This document shows positions 23,171 to 35,259 of a DNA stretch of 64,000 bases, piece after piece; the stretch's first letter is position 1, and every line of letters begins with the position of its first letter. The stretch is from Peromyscus leucopus. Lineage: Eukaryota; Chordata; Mammalia; Rodentia; Cricetidae. The stretch is from positions 35,999,495 through 36,063,494 of the forward strand of contig NC_051075.1 in NCBI RefSeq assembly GCF_004664715.2, in the 5' to 3' direction. Below the pieces are notes generated by a model. The model saw only the letters and a list, made by a program, of their open reading frames with translations. It was not told the DNA's origin and searched no databases. The translations under genes were made by a program, and so were the position numbers.

Positions 23171-24839
23171 GGAAAGCAAACTATTAGGAAGGTAACTTGA
23201 ACAACCTTGCTTGTTCACAGCCAGATCTTAAAGAAGGCTAGTATGTTATGGATACAGATACACAAAGGTAAATGTGTCCAAACACTCATTTACCGATATT
23301 TATTAGAATATAGAAATAAAATAACCTTAAAGCTTTTTCTGTGACTTTAAATAGGTCTAAGATCTCTGACTTTAAGTATTTCAACCATGCTTTACTCCAA
23401 AATTCATCTTGGCTTGGAGTGACACATATGAAACTATGCTGAAGGAAGAATCCAGAAAATCTGTCAGTGAAGTGTACACCAACGGAATCCTCCAACAGCA
23501 AGACAGTACACAAAACCATTTTTGAAGCAAGATTCAGCAAGCAAAAAATGAAGGACAAGAGATTTCCTACAATTTTCTTTCATGTTTGGGCAAGGGCAAT
23601 GGATATCTGAAATATTTGATGAATCTGATACATTTAAAGTACTATTTTCCCCATAACTCATTTATGTCGTCCACTATGCTAACTGACAAGGCATTAGCTG
23701 TGACAATGAAAACTTCCTAACATGTTAATTAATCTTTGGTGCTAGGAATAAAGAAAGCTAAAACATTTGTAATGCTGTTTCTAGAGTGTGTCCTTGCTAA
23801 TTAAATGCTGATTGACCACCACTGGAGTGCTAATAGTGGATTAGGGCAAGCAACTACCCCTTAGGTAGAGATTAAAGCTATGTAATGCACATTACCATCA
23901 CAGTGTGTATGCTAACAAATTGTAAAGCAGATTATAGGCATTTTAGCACCCACTACTTAAAATACATACAAATTCTGACTATGAATAAAATAGAGAGGAA
24001 AAAGAACCCATTTAGTGCTTCTTTCTTTATTTTTTCCATACAATGAGAAATTACAGTCTAGGGTTTATTTTGCAACTGATCCCACAGGCACTTTACAAAT
24101 GTGGTCTCTACAATAGAAGTTGAAGAGGAGAGAAGAGAAAAATGTATTTGATGCACCTGTCCAAATGTTTAGTACTATACCTCAGAGAGAAATGGTTCTT
24201 CATGTCTTTATTATGTCATCCACTTATGGCCTGAAGCATTATGATGACTTTCTCCAAAGTGCTTCTTTTTATTAACAAGATAGAAAATAAATATGACTTT
24301 CAACATTCCAAGACACAAAGCTTTCTTCTTTAATGTGGCCGCATTAATCTTTGCCTTTTCAATGATGATGAAAAACATGTAGTGTTATGGTTGTTTAGTC
24401 TTGAAAAAGACATATTTGCAAAGTTAGTCCAAGGTGGATGTGCCATATCAAGCATCTGAAACCCACTGTTGAAAGCAGCTCTCAGCCCTGTGGAATAAAG
24501 ACATAATTTTCTTTTGAAAGTCAAAACATCATAGATCAACTCATAGCACAGCTTACTGAAATACATTTTGATATATTTTCTTTCAATTTATCTCACATAT
24601 GAAAAGTAGTCAATTTCATATTTCAAATATGGCTTTCTATGACATAAGCTTGAAATACTACAGGTAACAAGGAAAGCCTTCTGAATGTCAAATACTACAT
24701 TCTTGTTGAATACTTATAGAGGTAAAGAATGACCAAAAATGGACTTAAGAACAAAAGAACATTTGAAATGTTTATTTTTCATTCTCTAAATCAAACATAA
24801 TGGCATAAAATGGAATAAATATGCACACACTTTGTTAGT
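23171..24839. other. Unique sequence with conserved-looking block at 23690-23935
   Basis: No gene or recent repeat. The 23690-23935 part has closely packed motif cores ('acatgttaattaatctttgg', 'ttgctaattaaatgctgatt', 'gtgctaatagtggattaggg') with few signs of decay. It is a candidate conserved enhancer. The minus-strand frames at 23286-23661 and 24330-24566 have no splice support. Confidence 0.35.
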
Positions 24840-26495
24840 AGGTTTTAAATCACATTTCACTTCTTATAAAATGCGAGCTATATATTATAAATTAATATTA
24901 TGTCTCAACTTCATCTAAATTAAATGAAATTTGGTCAAAAAGTGGTCAGCCAGTTTAAGCCAACAACAGTTAAACTTTATCTACATATTGCCTAGGGCTC
25001 TGTTTATTATGTAGACACTTTGCTGTGGGATAAATTTCTGTAACACTCTGTAAATTCGTCAAGCTGTTAAGTGTCTTGTGTTGTCCTTGGAAGGGATGAC
25101 CATCCTGGGTCTCTGCTCTCTATGATGACATTTAAAGGCAGCTCATCTATTCAGGTGAGAACCTTGAGAAGAGCTATTATTGTATGTATTGTATGTATGT
25201 ATTATTGTATGAACCTGTGCGTGTATCCAGTCAGACAAGCATTATGGGAGTTTCAGGTGATCCAAATGTGGAAGGTTGCCTTTGGAGAGGATACTCACGC
25301 TAGCAGGGGTGGTTTGATATGAAAAGCAACAGACCAGGCATTAAGCAGAGAGTCAGAAATGGGTAGGCAGTACTTGAGCTAAGCTGCACTGAACAGAAAT
25401 TGTGATGTCTCCCATATGTAAGAAGACCATGCTAAGCAAAAGTAATATACAAGAAGGCACAGAGCTTTCACAGACTGTATTGACATTAAGTCATCAGAGT
25501 GAACTATGCATGAAGTGACAGTGTCCTGTCTGGTGGGTAAATCAGGTGAGTGTCCTTAAAGTGAAGAATGGTAGAACTAGCCACCCACAGATTTAGTCAT
25601 GTGTACTCAACATCCTGAGTTTCTGGAGCTTCTGCTGGGTTTCTGGTGATTACAGAAGTGTAATCTCTAAAAGATTATGACACCCTACAAAAGAGGACAT
25701 CCTACAAGGCCTGCCCAAGCATCTGCAATTTTACAAGCATGGAGCAGGGCAATTCATTAACACATCAGAAGCAGAAGCACCATAATGGATCCCATTACCA
25801 TCCATAAGCTACATCCACTCTCATAACCTTTAATCCTAGAAGCAATTCTGCCAGCAAGGTATTATCTCCCTCCCCCTTGTAACATTAATAGAAAATAGTC
25901 TTAAATTACTTCAGGAGCTTATTTTGTTTTAGGCTATCCTGACATTCATCCCAGGAGGAGATGAGATACACATTTATGAAAGCTCAGAAACCAGTCATTT
26001 TAGTATTCTTGAGAGGTAGCCATGGTAGCTTTATCTAAAATGGGAAAAGCCAAGAGGACAAAGAGCCCTGAATGTCAGCACACTAGAGCATACAGAGGAA
26101 GGAGGTTCTCTGACCAAAGGCTTCTCCGAACTGTGATGTCCAATACTCAATTTTAGATGGTAACTTTGAAAGTGATCTTTTCCCCTCTGTTATGTTCCAG
26201 AAATGAAAAGCAAAACATCCATACATGGAGTGAAGAAAGGGAGAGGAGAAATCTTACAGAAATAAACAGCAACCAGAACTTCCAAGATGGAAATTAAAAT
26301 TTAAAAAAAGTGTTTATCTGCTGCTCTTCTCCCCAGTGTCACTGTTCTGGTCCTAGCAGGTGTTATAGTAGTGTGAGAGTCACAACAGTACACATTTCCC
26401 TTGGCTCCAAACTGTTTAGTTCAACAGACCCTTCATCTTTCTCTGAATACTCTGCTTTTCCTCAAGAATCTTGACTTCTTGGTACACCAAAATAA
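24840..26495. other. Unique sequence, no gene seen; AT-rich block at start
   Basis: About 1.65 kb without a recognised repeat. The 24870-25070 part is rich in intact AT motifs ('aattaatattatgtc', 'gctctgtttattatgtag') and may be a conserved element. The rest has no distinctive feature. Confidence 0.35.
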
Positions 26496-26498
26496 AAA

Positions 26499-26519
26499 GA
26501 TAGACAGACAGATAGATAA

Positions 26520-26580
<61 letters not shown>

Positions 26581-26590
26581 CAGATAGATA
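26499..26590. repeat. (GATA)n microsatellite
   Basis: About twenty GATA units with a few GACA variants at both ends. It sits where the A-rich tail of the following ID-like SINE would be. It produces a serine-isoleucine-tyrosine-leucine repeat frame. Confidence 0.97.
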
Positions 26591-26614
26591 AAGCAACAAA
26601 CGTACCCTGGGTGA

Positions 26615-26690
26615 GTTTTTCAAAGCTAAGAATCAAACCTACAGCCTTGTAATTACTGTTCAGCATTCTGTCGCTGAGCTATACCACAGC
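26615..26690 (-). mobile_element. ID-like tRNA-derived SINE, antisense
   Basis: On the minus strand it reads 'gtggtatagctcagcgac' (A-box region) and 'ggctgtaggtttgattct' (B-box region), the layout of an ID element or old tRNA-derived SINE. The GATA array occupies its tail side. Confidence 0.6.
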
Positions 26691-26845
26691 AAAAATGAAT
26701 TAAAATAAATACATTATACAGTTTAAATAATAAATTATAAAATATTGACTCTGATAAACTCTACCTAGTGTTATGCAAATATGTTCTTTACAAAAGTCTA
26801 AAATACTTTATTCAAACCTGTATCCTTTCAAATTTCTATCCTCAG

Positions 26846-27062
26846 GCCTGGAGAGATGGTTCAGCAGATAAGAGCACTGGCTATTTTTCCAGAGAACCCA
26901 AATTCAATCCCCAGCCCAAACAGGCAACTCACAGCCATCTGTATCTGCAGTCCCAAGGGATCCTATTCTCTCTTCTGGCCTCCATTGGCACTGCATGCAT
27001 TTGCAGCACAGACATCCATGGAGACCAAACACATACAAATAAAATAAATTAATAATTATAAA
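26846..27062 (+). mobile_element. B3-type SINE
   Basis: Head 'ggcctggagagatggttcag' and 'cagataagagcactggctat', body 'ttctctcttctggcctccat', tail 'aaataaaataaattaataat'. Several short frames here are SINE translations. Confidence 0.88.
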
Positions 27063-27566
27063 AGAATAACATAAAATAAAATTCCCATCCCTCACTTTTC
27101 CATGGCTAACTGGAATAGGTGCTACTGATGTCATCTTCATATGACAGGATGTGGGAGTGCACTGTGGCTCCTTGGGTATCTGGGATAGTAGTTTTTGTCT
27201 CATTTATTGCTGCCTAGCCTTCTGGTCTTCATAGTCGGAATTAACCTTATACTCAGTCCCTCTGGTTTCAGACAGGATCCCATGATTCTCTCTGCCTTCC
27301 CCCAGCTCTGATGTCCACAAGTCCTGAAACTGCCACATTAAGAGGTCAACCACTCTGCGTTCTTTCCCTCCATGCTTAATGCCTAAGATAGAACAGCCCT
27401 TTGGTGGATAGTCAAGGACCAATCCAGCACAGAACACAGGTGACCTAAGAAATGAAAGAAGAGAATGAAAAAAAATCCTCCCTCCTTCTATGTCTCAACT
27501 TCCAGGTTTGAATTTTTCCTTTCCTGCTACATTATCATCTCACTATTTGGAGGAGATGCATGCTTC

Positions 27567-27568
<2 letters not shown>
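27063..27568. other. Unique sequence, no gene seen
   Basis: No repeat recognised. A 77-codon and a 99-codon minus frame are present but lack any supporting splice or conservation sign. Confidence 0.4.
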
Positions 27569-27600
<32 letters not shown>

Positions 27601-27746
27601 GTTTTTCGAGACAGGGTTTCCCTGTGTAGCTTTGTGCCTTTCCTGGAACTCACTTGGTAGCCCAGGCTGGCCTTGAACTCACGGAGATCCGCCTGGCTCT
27701 GCCTCCCAAGTGCTGGGATTAAAGGCGTGCGCCACCACCGCCCGGC
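27569..27746 (-). mobile_element. Cricetid B1 SINE, long tail
   Basis: Complete antisense B1 with a T run of about 31 and intact 'gtttttcgagacagggtttc' and 'gcgccaccaccgcccggc'. Intact CpG pairs and the long tail point to a young insertion. Confidence 0.96.
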
Positions 27747-28100
27747 TGAAATGTTTTCTTTAATGTACATTTTTTTCTATTTCATGAGCTTTCAAAATTA
27801 AATATTTGCCATATAAAAGAAATACATGACTTTTTAGACTATCACAAAGTAAAATACAGAAAAACAACCATCTTATGAGCCCTAACTATCCACACATCTA
27901 GTAATAAATTTCTGGGGAGAGAGTATCTGTTGATGTTATTATTTGCTTTACTACAATTGTATCTCAAAAATAAAATAAAATCCTTAAATATAAACTTAAG
28001 AGTTTCAATAATGGTCATTATATTTACATCACTCATAAATATAATTTTAACAGAAAAAAATAGTTTAATAGTTTATGGTAGATATTCACAGTGAAAGTTT
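27747..28100. other. Unique AT-rich sequence, no gene seen
   Basis: No gene or repeat recognised. Confidence 0.4.
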
Positions 28101-28107
28101 AAGCTAG

Positions 28108-28304
28108 ACCTCAACCTTCCTAATGCTCTAATGCTTTAATACAGTTCCTCAGGTTGTGGTGACCCCAGCCATGAAATTATTTCATTGCTACTTCATAACC
28201 ATAATTTTGCTATTATTATGGATTTTAATGTAAATATCTGATATGCAGGATATCTTCTATGAGACACCCCAAAAGGGACATGACCCACAGATTAAAAACC
28301 ACTA
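28108..28304 (+). mobile_element. URR1-like hAT DNA transposon
   Basis: Non-autonomous hAT element. It shows 'ctcaaccttcctaatgctct', 'gtgaccccagccatgaaatt', 'ttgctacttcataaccataa' and 'gtaaatatctgatatgcagg', with a terminal inverted repeat close at 'aaaaaccacta'. Flanking 'aagctaga' and 'gtctagac' may be a worn 8-bp target duplication. Confidence 0.85.
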
Positions 28305-31099
28305 GTCTAGACTCTGGCTTTAAACAAAACAAAAGAATATTTATGTTGTTCCTATTTTTTTCCAAGGAGAAAAATAATCTCCAACACATGAAGAAAAAGT
28401 TATTGGAATGCATTGAAAACTGACATGCTTTACATGAAAATAGTTTCTGAGGCTTTGATAAATTCTATCTCAGAGTACTAAACATATCTGAGTTATAAAC
28501 AAAAATCTACTGCCCATAATTTTGAGAAATTTTGAGTGATAAGAAAGAGTAGGCTTGAAGAATAAGACTGTTAGAGCTGTCGCTTTCCCAGAGATACATG
28601 AAAATAGCCTTCAAAGGAAAATAAACTAAAGTCCAAAATTGGGAAAGTGCAAAAAAAAAAATTCAGATATCTTGTTAGCCCATGTGAGGAGACAGTTAGA
28701 GAGAAGCCTGGCTGGAAATAAAATGTGACCCTAGAAACCAGGAATCCTGAGCTAAGTTATAACTTATAACTATAAGTTAGTAATAAATGTTTTCTGTCCT
28801 AAGCACACTACTCAGAACTTATGTTCACTTCATGTTTTTTTTTTTTCTAGTCAAAGAAACACAGCCTGTCACAGCACTGTGAACACTGCATGCCTACATG
28901 CACAGTCAGCCATGGTTCTTTAAGTTGCTGCAGTTGTGTGTACAAGACCGACATTCTCAACATTCTGTGTACAAGAACTTACATCATGTAAACTAAACCC
29001 TGGGACATGCCCTAGGAAAGCACCTTGAGGACACAAGGTCTCAATGCCAACCTTGAAGGTGAAGTTTACAGACTTTGTCTTTGAGAAGCAAGAAAATAAT
29101 TTCTAAAGCTAGAAAGCAGTGAGACGGCTCCCATAAAAACGGTCAAGATGCATAGAAGATTGCTTAGGCTAATAAAGAGAAGTATGGAGGTATATCATAG
29201 GAGAAAGAGCTATATATTACATTTCCCACTTCCACTTAGTGTAAAGTGCCCACAGACAGAAAGCTTGACTTACTACCTATGAAAAGAAATGATCATTTCC
29301 AAAGACTTGATAGATTTTTCCAGTCAAGTCCATGCTCTATACTTCCTTTATGGGACTCGTGATGATTTCCGTGTTTTTTTCTATGGTAAGAAATCAGAAA
29401 GTGCCTATTTGACAATATATCTTTTTCCAGTGCCTTCCAAATTTTACAATCATAAATGAAAGTAGATTCCTCCATAGTTTATGTCCCCTTTCCTGAAGAC
29501 AGTAGAAATTTATACTCAATAATGACCTCTGCCTTTTTCCTCCATAGAGGGGGGAAGGCTCTGAAGTACGAAAGAAAAATGAATAAAATGGTAAGACAAA
29601 ATTTTGATTAATGAAGAAAAATAAGTCTAACTTGAAAGTTTATCTTATCTAAGCCATTCACGATTCCCTTTGGAATTACATTAGAAATAAATGTTATGAG
29701 GTTCAAACACTTTGGGTATTACATTGATCATATTATGACCATTTATTACATATGTATTAGATGAAAAATAAGACTTAGTAAATGATTAAATGGACACTAG
29801 TGGATAAGGACTAAATACTTAATGAGTAAGTGTTTTCAATGGGGATAAAGAATTATGAAATTGTGCATTCAACAATCAAAGACAAATATACAATGATGAT
29901 AATTAAATTTTAAATCTTTACATTCTTATTACAGTTATGATGATGTAACAGGTGTGGGCTTTATACTGAAATAATAAACAATATTCAGTATAGTGCTATG
30001 AGTCCTGAAAAGATGAAAAAGCAATGACAGTAACAGCCCGCTGTCATCGTCATTGTCAAGGCCACAATGCAAAAAAGGTCAAAGTCCAAAGTCCCCCAAG
30101 AATAGAGATTAGAGTATGTGCGGACAAAGTCAAAAATTGAGTTCGCCATCTAGAATACTAAGACAAGAGTCTTTGGCTAAATAATCATCTATTGACATAT
30201 GAGAGACATTCACCCAAGATCAAAGAAATAACTCTAAAAGTTGTGAGTAGACTACATAAAGGGCTTTAAAATGTTCATCATCTTATCAAAGTGTAAATGC
30301 CCTACAATACAAATAACAAAGGATAAAATTTCACTAAAGATTATTCATCCATGGAGCTATCCTCCCTGTAGCAGGGATTGTTCTGTGACTACCACAATAA
30401 GGTTTAAAACAAATTTCTGAATGCTAAAAGTTCACCTAAGGAGAAAAAAATTTAACAGAGAATGATTTGTTGCTAAATTTTAAACAGTATTCTAGAGCTG
30501 TACAGTGATTGTGCCTTGTAACGTTAGCTGACTCCTATGCTATAAATATTTCTATCTGGATTATTTTAATGTGCTATTTCAATTTTTCTAAATACTCAGC
30601 TTGGAAGTAAGGCACACAACCAGCTCTTACAAAGAGACACAGGCTACACATAGCCTGTCATTACACACAGAAGAACAAATCAAATATTCCATAAGACTTC
30701 TTGTTGGAAGCCAAGCAACCAAAAAGACAAAGACAAAATTGCTATAAAGTAGCAAAAAATTACTCAGAATTCTTCACTCAACAGAATATGTTTTAATTAA
30801 GCTAAAGGCTACTATACAAAGCACTAATTTAAATAAAATAGAGTTCACTAGCAGAAGACACATATTATAATAAAGTGGTAAAACATATTCTTAAGGCAGA
30901 AGTAAACTTTTTGATGAGATGACTAATAATATAAAACATAAACATATCAGTAAGCATAAAAGTCATCTATTTGGTCCTGAGAAACTATTCAAGTGATAAT
31001 TGTGAAAAGTAGAAATAGCAATATACTATGCATATAAATATTTAGAAACAAAATGTATATCAACAATACCACAATCAGCAGGAAAGGAGGTAGAAACCA
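28305..31099. other. Long AT-rich unique stretch, no gene seen
   Basis: About 2.8 kb with no recognised young repeat and no supported gene. A 34-nt imperfect hairpin lies at 30022-30055 (7-bp outer stem, 4-bp inner stem). Parts after about 30700 may already belong to the ancient L1 that becomes recognisable at 31100. Confidence 0.35.
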
Positions 31100-31420
31100 A
31101 TATTCTAACATCATTTGGGAAAATGCACAATATTCTCTGGAGGGAGACTTTATTAAGACATGTTTATTGTAGGAAAGAAAAGAACAAAAATGTATTGAGA
31201 AAAATGAAAATCATAAAAAGAAAGATACTGAAATAAATCAATGTTCACAGGTGTTATATTAAATATGAATGGCCTATACACTCTTATTAAAAGGCAGAGA
31301 TTAAACAATTACCTAAAAAGCAAGACCAGAATACATACAGTCAACAATAAAACACTTCAATATTAAGACACAGGTAAGTTAAAAATAATTTGGAAAAGAA
31401 TAGTCCATTCTCACTGGAAA
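31100..31420 (+). mobile_element. Ancient L1 ORF2 start, decayed
   Basis: 'gttatattaaatatgaatgg', 'cctatacactcttattaaaa', 'aaaaagcaagaccagaatac' follow the order of the start of mammalian L1 ORF2 (endonuclease region). No frame stays open. It is the 5'-most recognisable piece of a fragmented L1 that continues to about 36.2 kb. Confidence 0.6.
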
Positions 31421-31714
31421 GTTTTTCCTACCAATGTGTAAAATTCACACTTCACAGCTAATTTGTTTTTCTTTGCACACTTTTATTCATTGAACATTAT
31501 TTTTTACCAGTAACAACAACATTTACTTTTTTAATTTATTTTCGTGGCATGGTAAACTACGTCCTGCAAGTTTAACGTGCTGGGCAACCACCACTACCAC
31601 ATATACTTTCACCCATTCGCTTATTTTCTTTAAATAATGTTCCATGTATCCTTTGAAAATACCATACATGTAGAAAATGTATTTTGACCATATCCATCTC
31701 CTAAATTCATTGGT

Positions 31715-31718
<4 letters not shown>

Positions 31719-31774
<56 letters not shown>
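31719..31774. repeat. Poly(A) run, 56 bases
   Basis: An uninterrupted run of A, unusually long for a genomic tail, at the junction between old L1-like sequence and a rodent repeat. The lysine-rich frame across it is an artefact. Confidence 0.98.
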
Positions 31775-31776
<2 letters not shown>

Positions 31777-32019
31777 TACAGAGTCTAGTTAGTATTGCTT
31801 GTATATATGTTGGTTTGGAGCCTTCCTACCAGTGGTCACACACTCAAGGAAAATTGATTCCCCCTCCCAGATGCCCTCATTGACGATAGGTCCTCAAGCA
31901 GAAGTGAGGCATTCTGAGCTCCTCTCCCATCCATACTGGAATGTGGACAGGCATGATCTAGTACAAGCAAACCACAATTATTATGAGATCATGGGTGCAG
32001 TGGCCATGTCAGAACTAGA
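31775..32019 (-). mobile_element. Rodent L1-like fragment, antisense
   Basis: 'tggtttggagccttcctacc', 'agtggtcacacactcaagga', 'ggcatgatctagtacaagca' and 'agatcatgggtgcagtggcc' resemble a rodent L1-associated sequence read in antisense. The assignment rests on memory of the pattern and is tentative. Confidence 0.45.
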
Positions 32020-32033
32020 AGACAGCACAATTT

Positions 32034-32935
32034 ATTTTAATTTGTTTTTTTTGTTAGAAAATAGTTTTTTTTTCATTTTACATACCAATCTCAGTTCCTC
32101 TTCCTTCCCCTTCTCCCACCCTCCCACCTCCCCCAATTCTATCCCTCATCTACTCCTCAGAGAGGGTAACACCTCCCTTGGGGAGTCAACAAAGTCTGAC
32201 ATACTAAGTTGAGGCAGGACCAAGCCCCTTCACCCTGTGTCAAGGCTGAGCAAGGTATTCCACCCTAGGGAATGTGTTCCAAAAAGCCCAGGATAAGTCC
32301 TGGTCCCACTGTCAGAGGCTCCCCAAACAGATCTAGCCACATAACTGTCACCCTCATCCAGAGGGCCTAGTTCAGTCCTATTTGTGTTCCCCAGCTGGCA
32401 GGCCAGAGTCCATGAGATCCCACCAGCTTGGATCAGCTCTCTCTGTGGTTTTCCCCATCATGATCTTAACCTCACTTGCTCCTGTGATCCCTCCTCCCTC
32501 TCCTCAACTGAAGTCTAGGAGTTCAGCCCAGTGCTTGGTTGTGCATCACTGCGTCTGCTTCCATGAGTTAGCGGATGCAGGTTCTATGATGACAATTACG
32601 GTAGTCACTAATCTGACTATAGGGGAAGGTTAATTCAGGCACACTCTCCATTATATTGCTAGGAGTCTTAGTTGGTGTCACCCTTATGGATTCCTGGGGA
32701 CTTCCCTAGCACCAGGCTTCTCCCTAAGCCCCTAATGGTTCCCTCTACTAAGATATCTCTTTCATTGCTCTCCCTCTCTGTCCCTCCCTCTACTCTGCCA
32801 TCTCAGACCCTTCTGTTCCCATCCCCCATCTCTTCTCTTCTACCCCTCCTCCCAGTCTACCCAGGAAATCTTAACCATTTTCCTTTCCTGGGGCCCTCCA
32901 TGTGTGTCCTTCTTAGGGTCATCCTTTTTTTACCT
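32034..32935 (-). mobile_element. Rodent L1 3' end, antisense, with 14-bp target duplication
   Basis: About 0.9 kb of L1 3' region on the minus strand: T-rich start (tail), C-rich tract, 'ttggggagtcaacaaagtct', 'ggaccaagccccttcaccct', 'gaaggttctatgatgacaat'-like stretch and 'gtgtccttcttagggtcatc'. Flanked by an exact duplication AGACAGCACAATTT (32020-32033 and 32936-32949). 5'-truncated. Frames of 83-137 codons across it are L1 UTR translations. Confidence 0.92.
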
Positions 32936-32949
32936 AGACAGCACAATTT

Positions 32950-34110
32950 TCTCCAGTAATTGAAATATAGAGATCAAGTCCTAACTTATTTTATGAGACC
33001 AGCAATATAACAGATCATGATGCCAAGACAAAAGTGTCTTGAAAACAGAAAAAGCCAATATTCTTCATAAACATAGACACAAAAAGCAATATCAAATTTT
33101 AGCACACCACAATATCACTTGACCCAACTTGTTTTATCCCAAGAACAAAAAGATTCTTTAACATATAAAAGTCACTCAGTGTGTATTGTCATTTTAAAAG
33201 ACTTAAAAAGAAAAGTCAGAGTTTGGAGAGATGTCTCAGCAGTTAGGAGCACTTACTGCCCTTACAGAGGATATGGACTCAGTTCCTAGCACCCATACCA
33301 GGACTCACAGCCACCAGTATCTCCAATTGCAGGAGACCCCTAACCCTCCAGTTTCTGTAGACACCTGCATACATGTGCATTCAAACTCCTATAAACACTG
33401 ATACATACACATAAATATAAAAAAAATAAACATTTAAAAAGAAAAAAATCACATAATTATAATAATGCAGTAAAGCATTTGACAAAAGTCAGCATTTATT
33501 CATGGTTACTTTCTTAGCAAATACAAATAAAAGGTAAAATAAGTAATCTATTAAAGCATACAGATAATTTTCTCCTAACATTAAGAATGGGGTAAAAATC
33601 TATACTGGAGTTCTTAGACTCTTGTCATTTGAAAGTGGCATGATCAGCTATGCACAAAATCTTAAAGAATGTATAAATTAGCAAATGATTTTAACGGAAA
33701 CATTCAGTGAGTTTAATAGGTTTTCATGATTCAATATTAATGTAAAATCAATTGTATCCCTGTATACTTGTAGTGGAAAGTTGGACATTGAATTAAAATG
33801 AAATATCATACAACATGCTAAAACATGGCATACTCATGAGATGTTTCTTAACAAGTGCCTGTACATTGAGCTGTAAAATATTGCTGAGAGGAGGAGGAGA
33901 AATAAATACATGCAGAGCTACATCATGCTCACAGCTAGTAAGACATGTTTACTATGTCAATGCTCCCATGTATGATCTAAATAACCTCAATCAAAATCCA
34001 AGAAGCCTATTTTGCCAAAATCATCAGCGAATTCTAAAAAGTACATAGAAACTCAAGATCCTAGAAGAACCAAAATTTAAAAAGTAGAAAGTGTTCAGTT
34101 ACACAATGAT
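32950..34110 (+). mobile_element. Ancient L1 ORF2 (reverse-transcriptase region), decayed, with B3 inside
   Basis: 'ccaatattcttcataaacat', 'gttttatcccaagaacaaaa', 'aaatcaattgtatccctgta' and 'tgagctgtaaaatattgctg' follow L1 ORF2 reverse-transcriptase coding order. No open frame remains. A B3 interrupts it at 33218-33455. This is an old, inactive copy. Confidence 0.7.
33218..33455 (+). mobile_element. B3-type SINE
   Basis: Head 'gtttggagagatgtctcagc' and 'agttaggagcacttactgcc', B-box region 'atggactcagttcctagcac', and A-rich tail after 'gatacatacacataaatata'. It is inserted into the ancient L1. Confidence 0.85.
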
Positions 34111-34239
34111 GTTGACTCTCTCTTCCTAAAATTCCTTTTGACCATTTGTTTAATTTTGATTAAGTCCAACTTGTTCTTTACATTGAAACCTTAATAATTT
34201 GTGGAATGTACATAAAACAGTTTAAATGGGTTAAAACTC

Positions 34240-34420
34240 ATGGCAGCCATCTCACCAAAGAAGACATTCAAACGACCAATAAAAAGAAAGAGAAACTCAT
34301 CCTCACAGTCAATAGAGAGAAGCAAATATAACAGATGACACCGTGAACCACCCACTGGGATGACTACAGCTGAAATATCTTATCTCTTATCTCAAAGACT
34401 TGAGATACAAAGTATTGCAG
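34240..34420 (+). mobile_element. Ancient L1 ORF2 fragment
   Basis: 'ctcaccaaagaagacattca', 'aacgaccaataaaaagaaag' and 'accacccactgggatgacta' match the order of the ORF2 region near the C-terminal third. Decayed continuation of the L1 copy upstream. Confidence 0.65.
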
Positions 34421-34480
34421 ATTTGGATTTTCTGATTTTGGCATGCTTGCACATATAGGATGAGATATTTGAGGATGGTG

Positions 34481-34880
34481 TCTTGGTTTTTCTATGTTGC
34501 TGTGGTAAAATCCTGACCAAAGCCTACTCAGGGAATAAAGGTTTTATTTGGTTTATGGGTTATAGTTCATCATCAGGGAAACCGAGGCAAGAACTCATGG
34601 CAGGAATCTGGAGACCCTCTGAAGCAGAGACCATGTAAGGAAGTTTCATATTGACTTACTTCCTCCAGCTGGCTTGGACTGCTTTCCTATCCAACCCAGG
34701 ATCACCTTCTCTGAGATAGAACTACTCACAGTGGGCTGCACCCACCAACATTAATTAGCAATTAAGAAAACACTTCACAGACATGATCAAAGGCCAATCT
34801 GATGGTAGCAATTCCTCGGTTGATGCTTGCTCTTCCTAGATGAGATTTGTCAAAGTCCACAGCTGAAGCTAACTATGATA
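34481..34880 (-). mobile_element. MaLR/ERVL-like LTR
   Basis: Same family as 8572-8970, more diverged: 'ttgctgtggtaaaatcctga', 'ggttttatttggtttatggg', 'agttcatcatcagggaaacc', 'cagtgggctgcacccaccaa'. Confidence 0.7.
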
Positions 34881-35069
34881 GATGGTAACTAAAAAGAAAC
34901 ATTAAATACATGCATTTTCATGGGCACTTTATACACATAGCCTGAAATCATTTGATGCAACTGTTTTGATGCACTTGCATTTTGGTTATGATCACATGAG
35001 ATTAGATGTGGAATTCTCCAGTGGTGGCATCTTATCAGCTGTCCTATCCAAATGGTTTAGGATTTGCAG

Positions 35070-35259
35070 TAGGCCAGGTGACTCAGGAGGCAGAAGCTCT
35101 TTTACGCAGACCTAAAGACCTGAGTTCAATTTCTAGATCCTATCAGGTGTTAAGAGAGAACCAGTTCACCATAGTTGTCCTCTGTATTCCACATGCCACT
35201 GCACTGGCACTCGCATCCCTGTGTTCACACACATTCATACATGAAATAAATTTTTAAAA
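35070..35259 (+). mobile_element. B4-like SINE
   Basis: 'acctaaagacctgagttcaa', 'atagttgtcctctgtattcc' and a tail 'atgaaataaatttttaaaag'. Diverged B4 pattern. Its tail served as the target of the next SINE. Confidence 0.65.

Noticed and set aside
26615..26690. A tRNA gene
   Set aside because: Worn A-box and B-box sequences and no intact cloverleaf. It fits an ID-like SINE better.
28840..28900. Acceptor-like T tract ending CTAG followed by unique sequence
   Set aside because: No open frame of useful length and no donor downstream, so a chance poly(T) tract is more likely.
31799..32959. Frames of 137, 83 and 95 codons
   Set aside because: They fall in an antisense rodent L1 3' UTR with exact target duplications.
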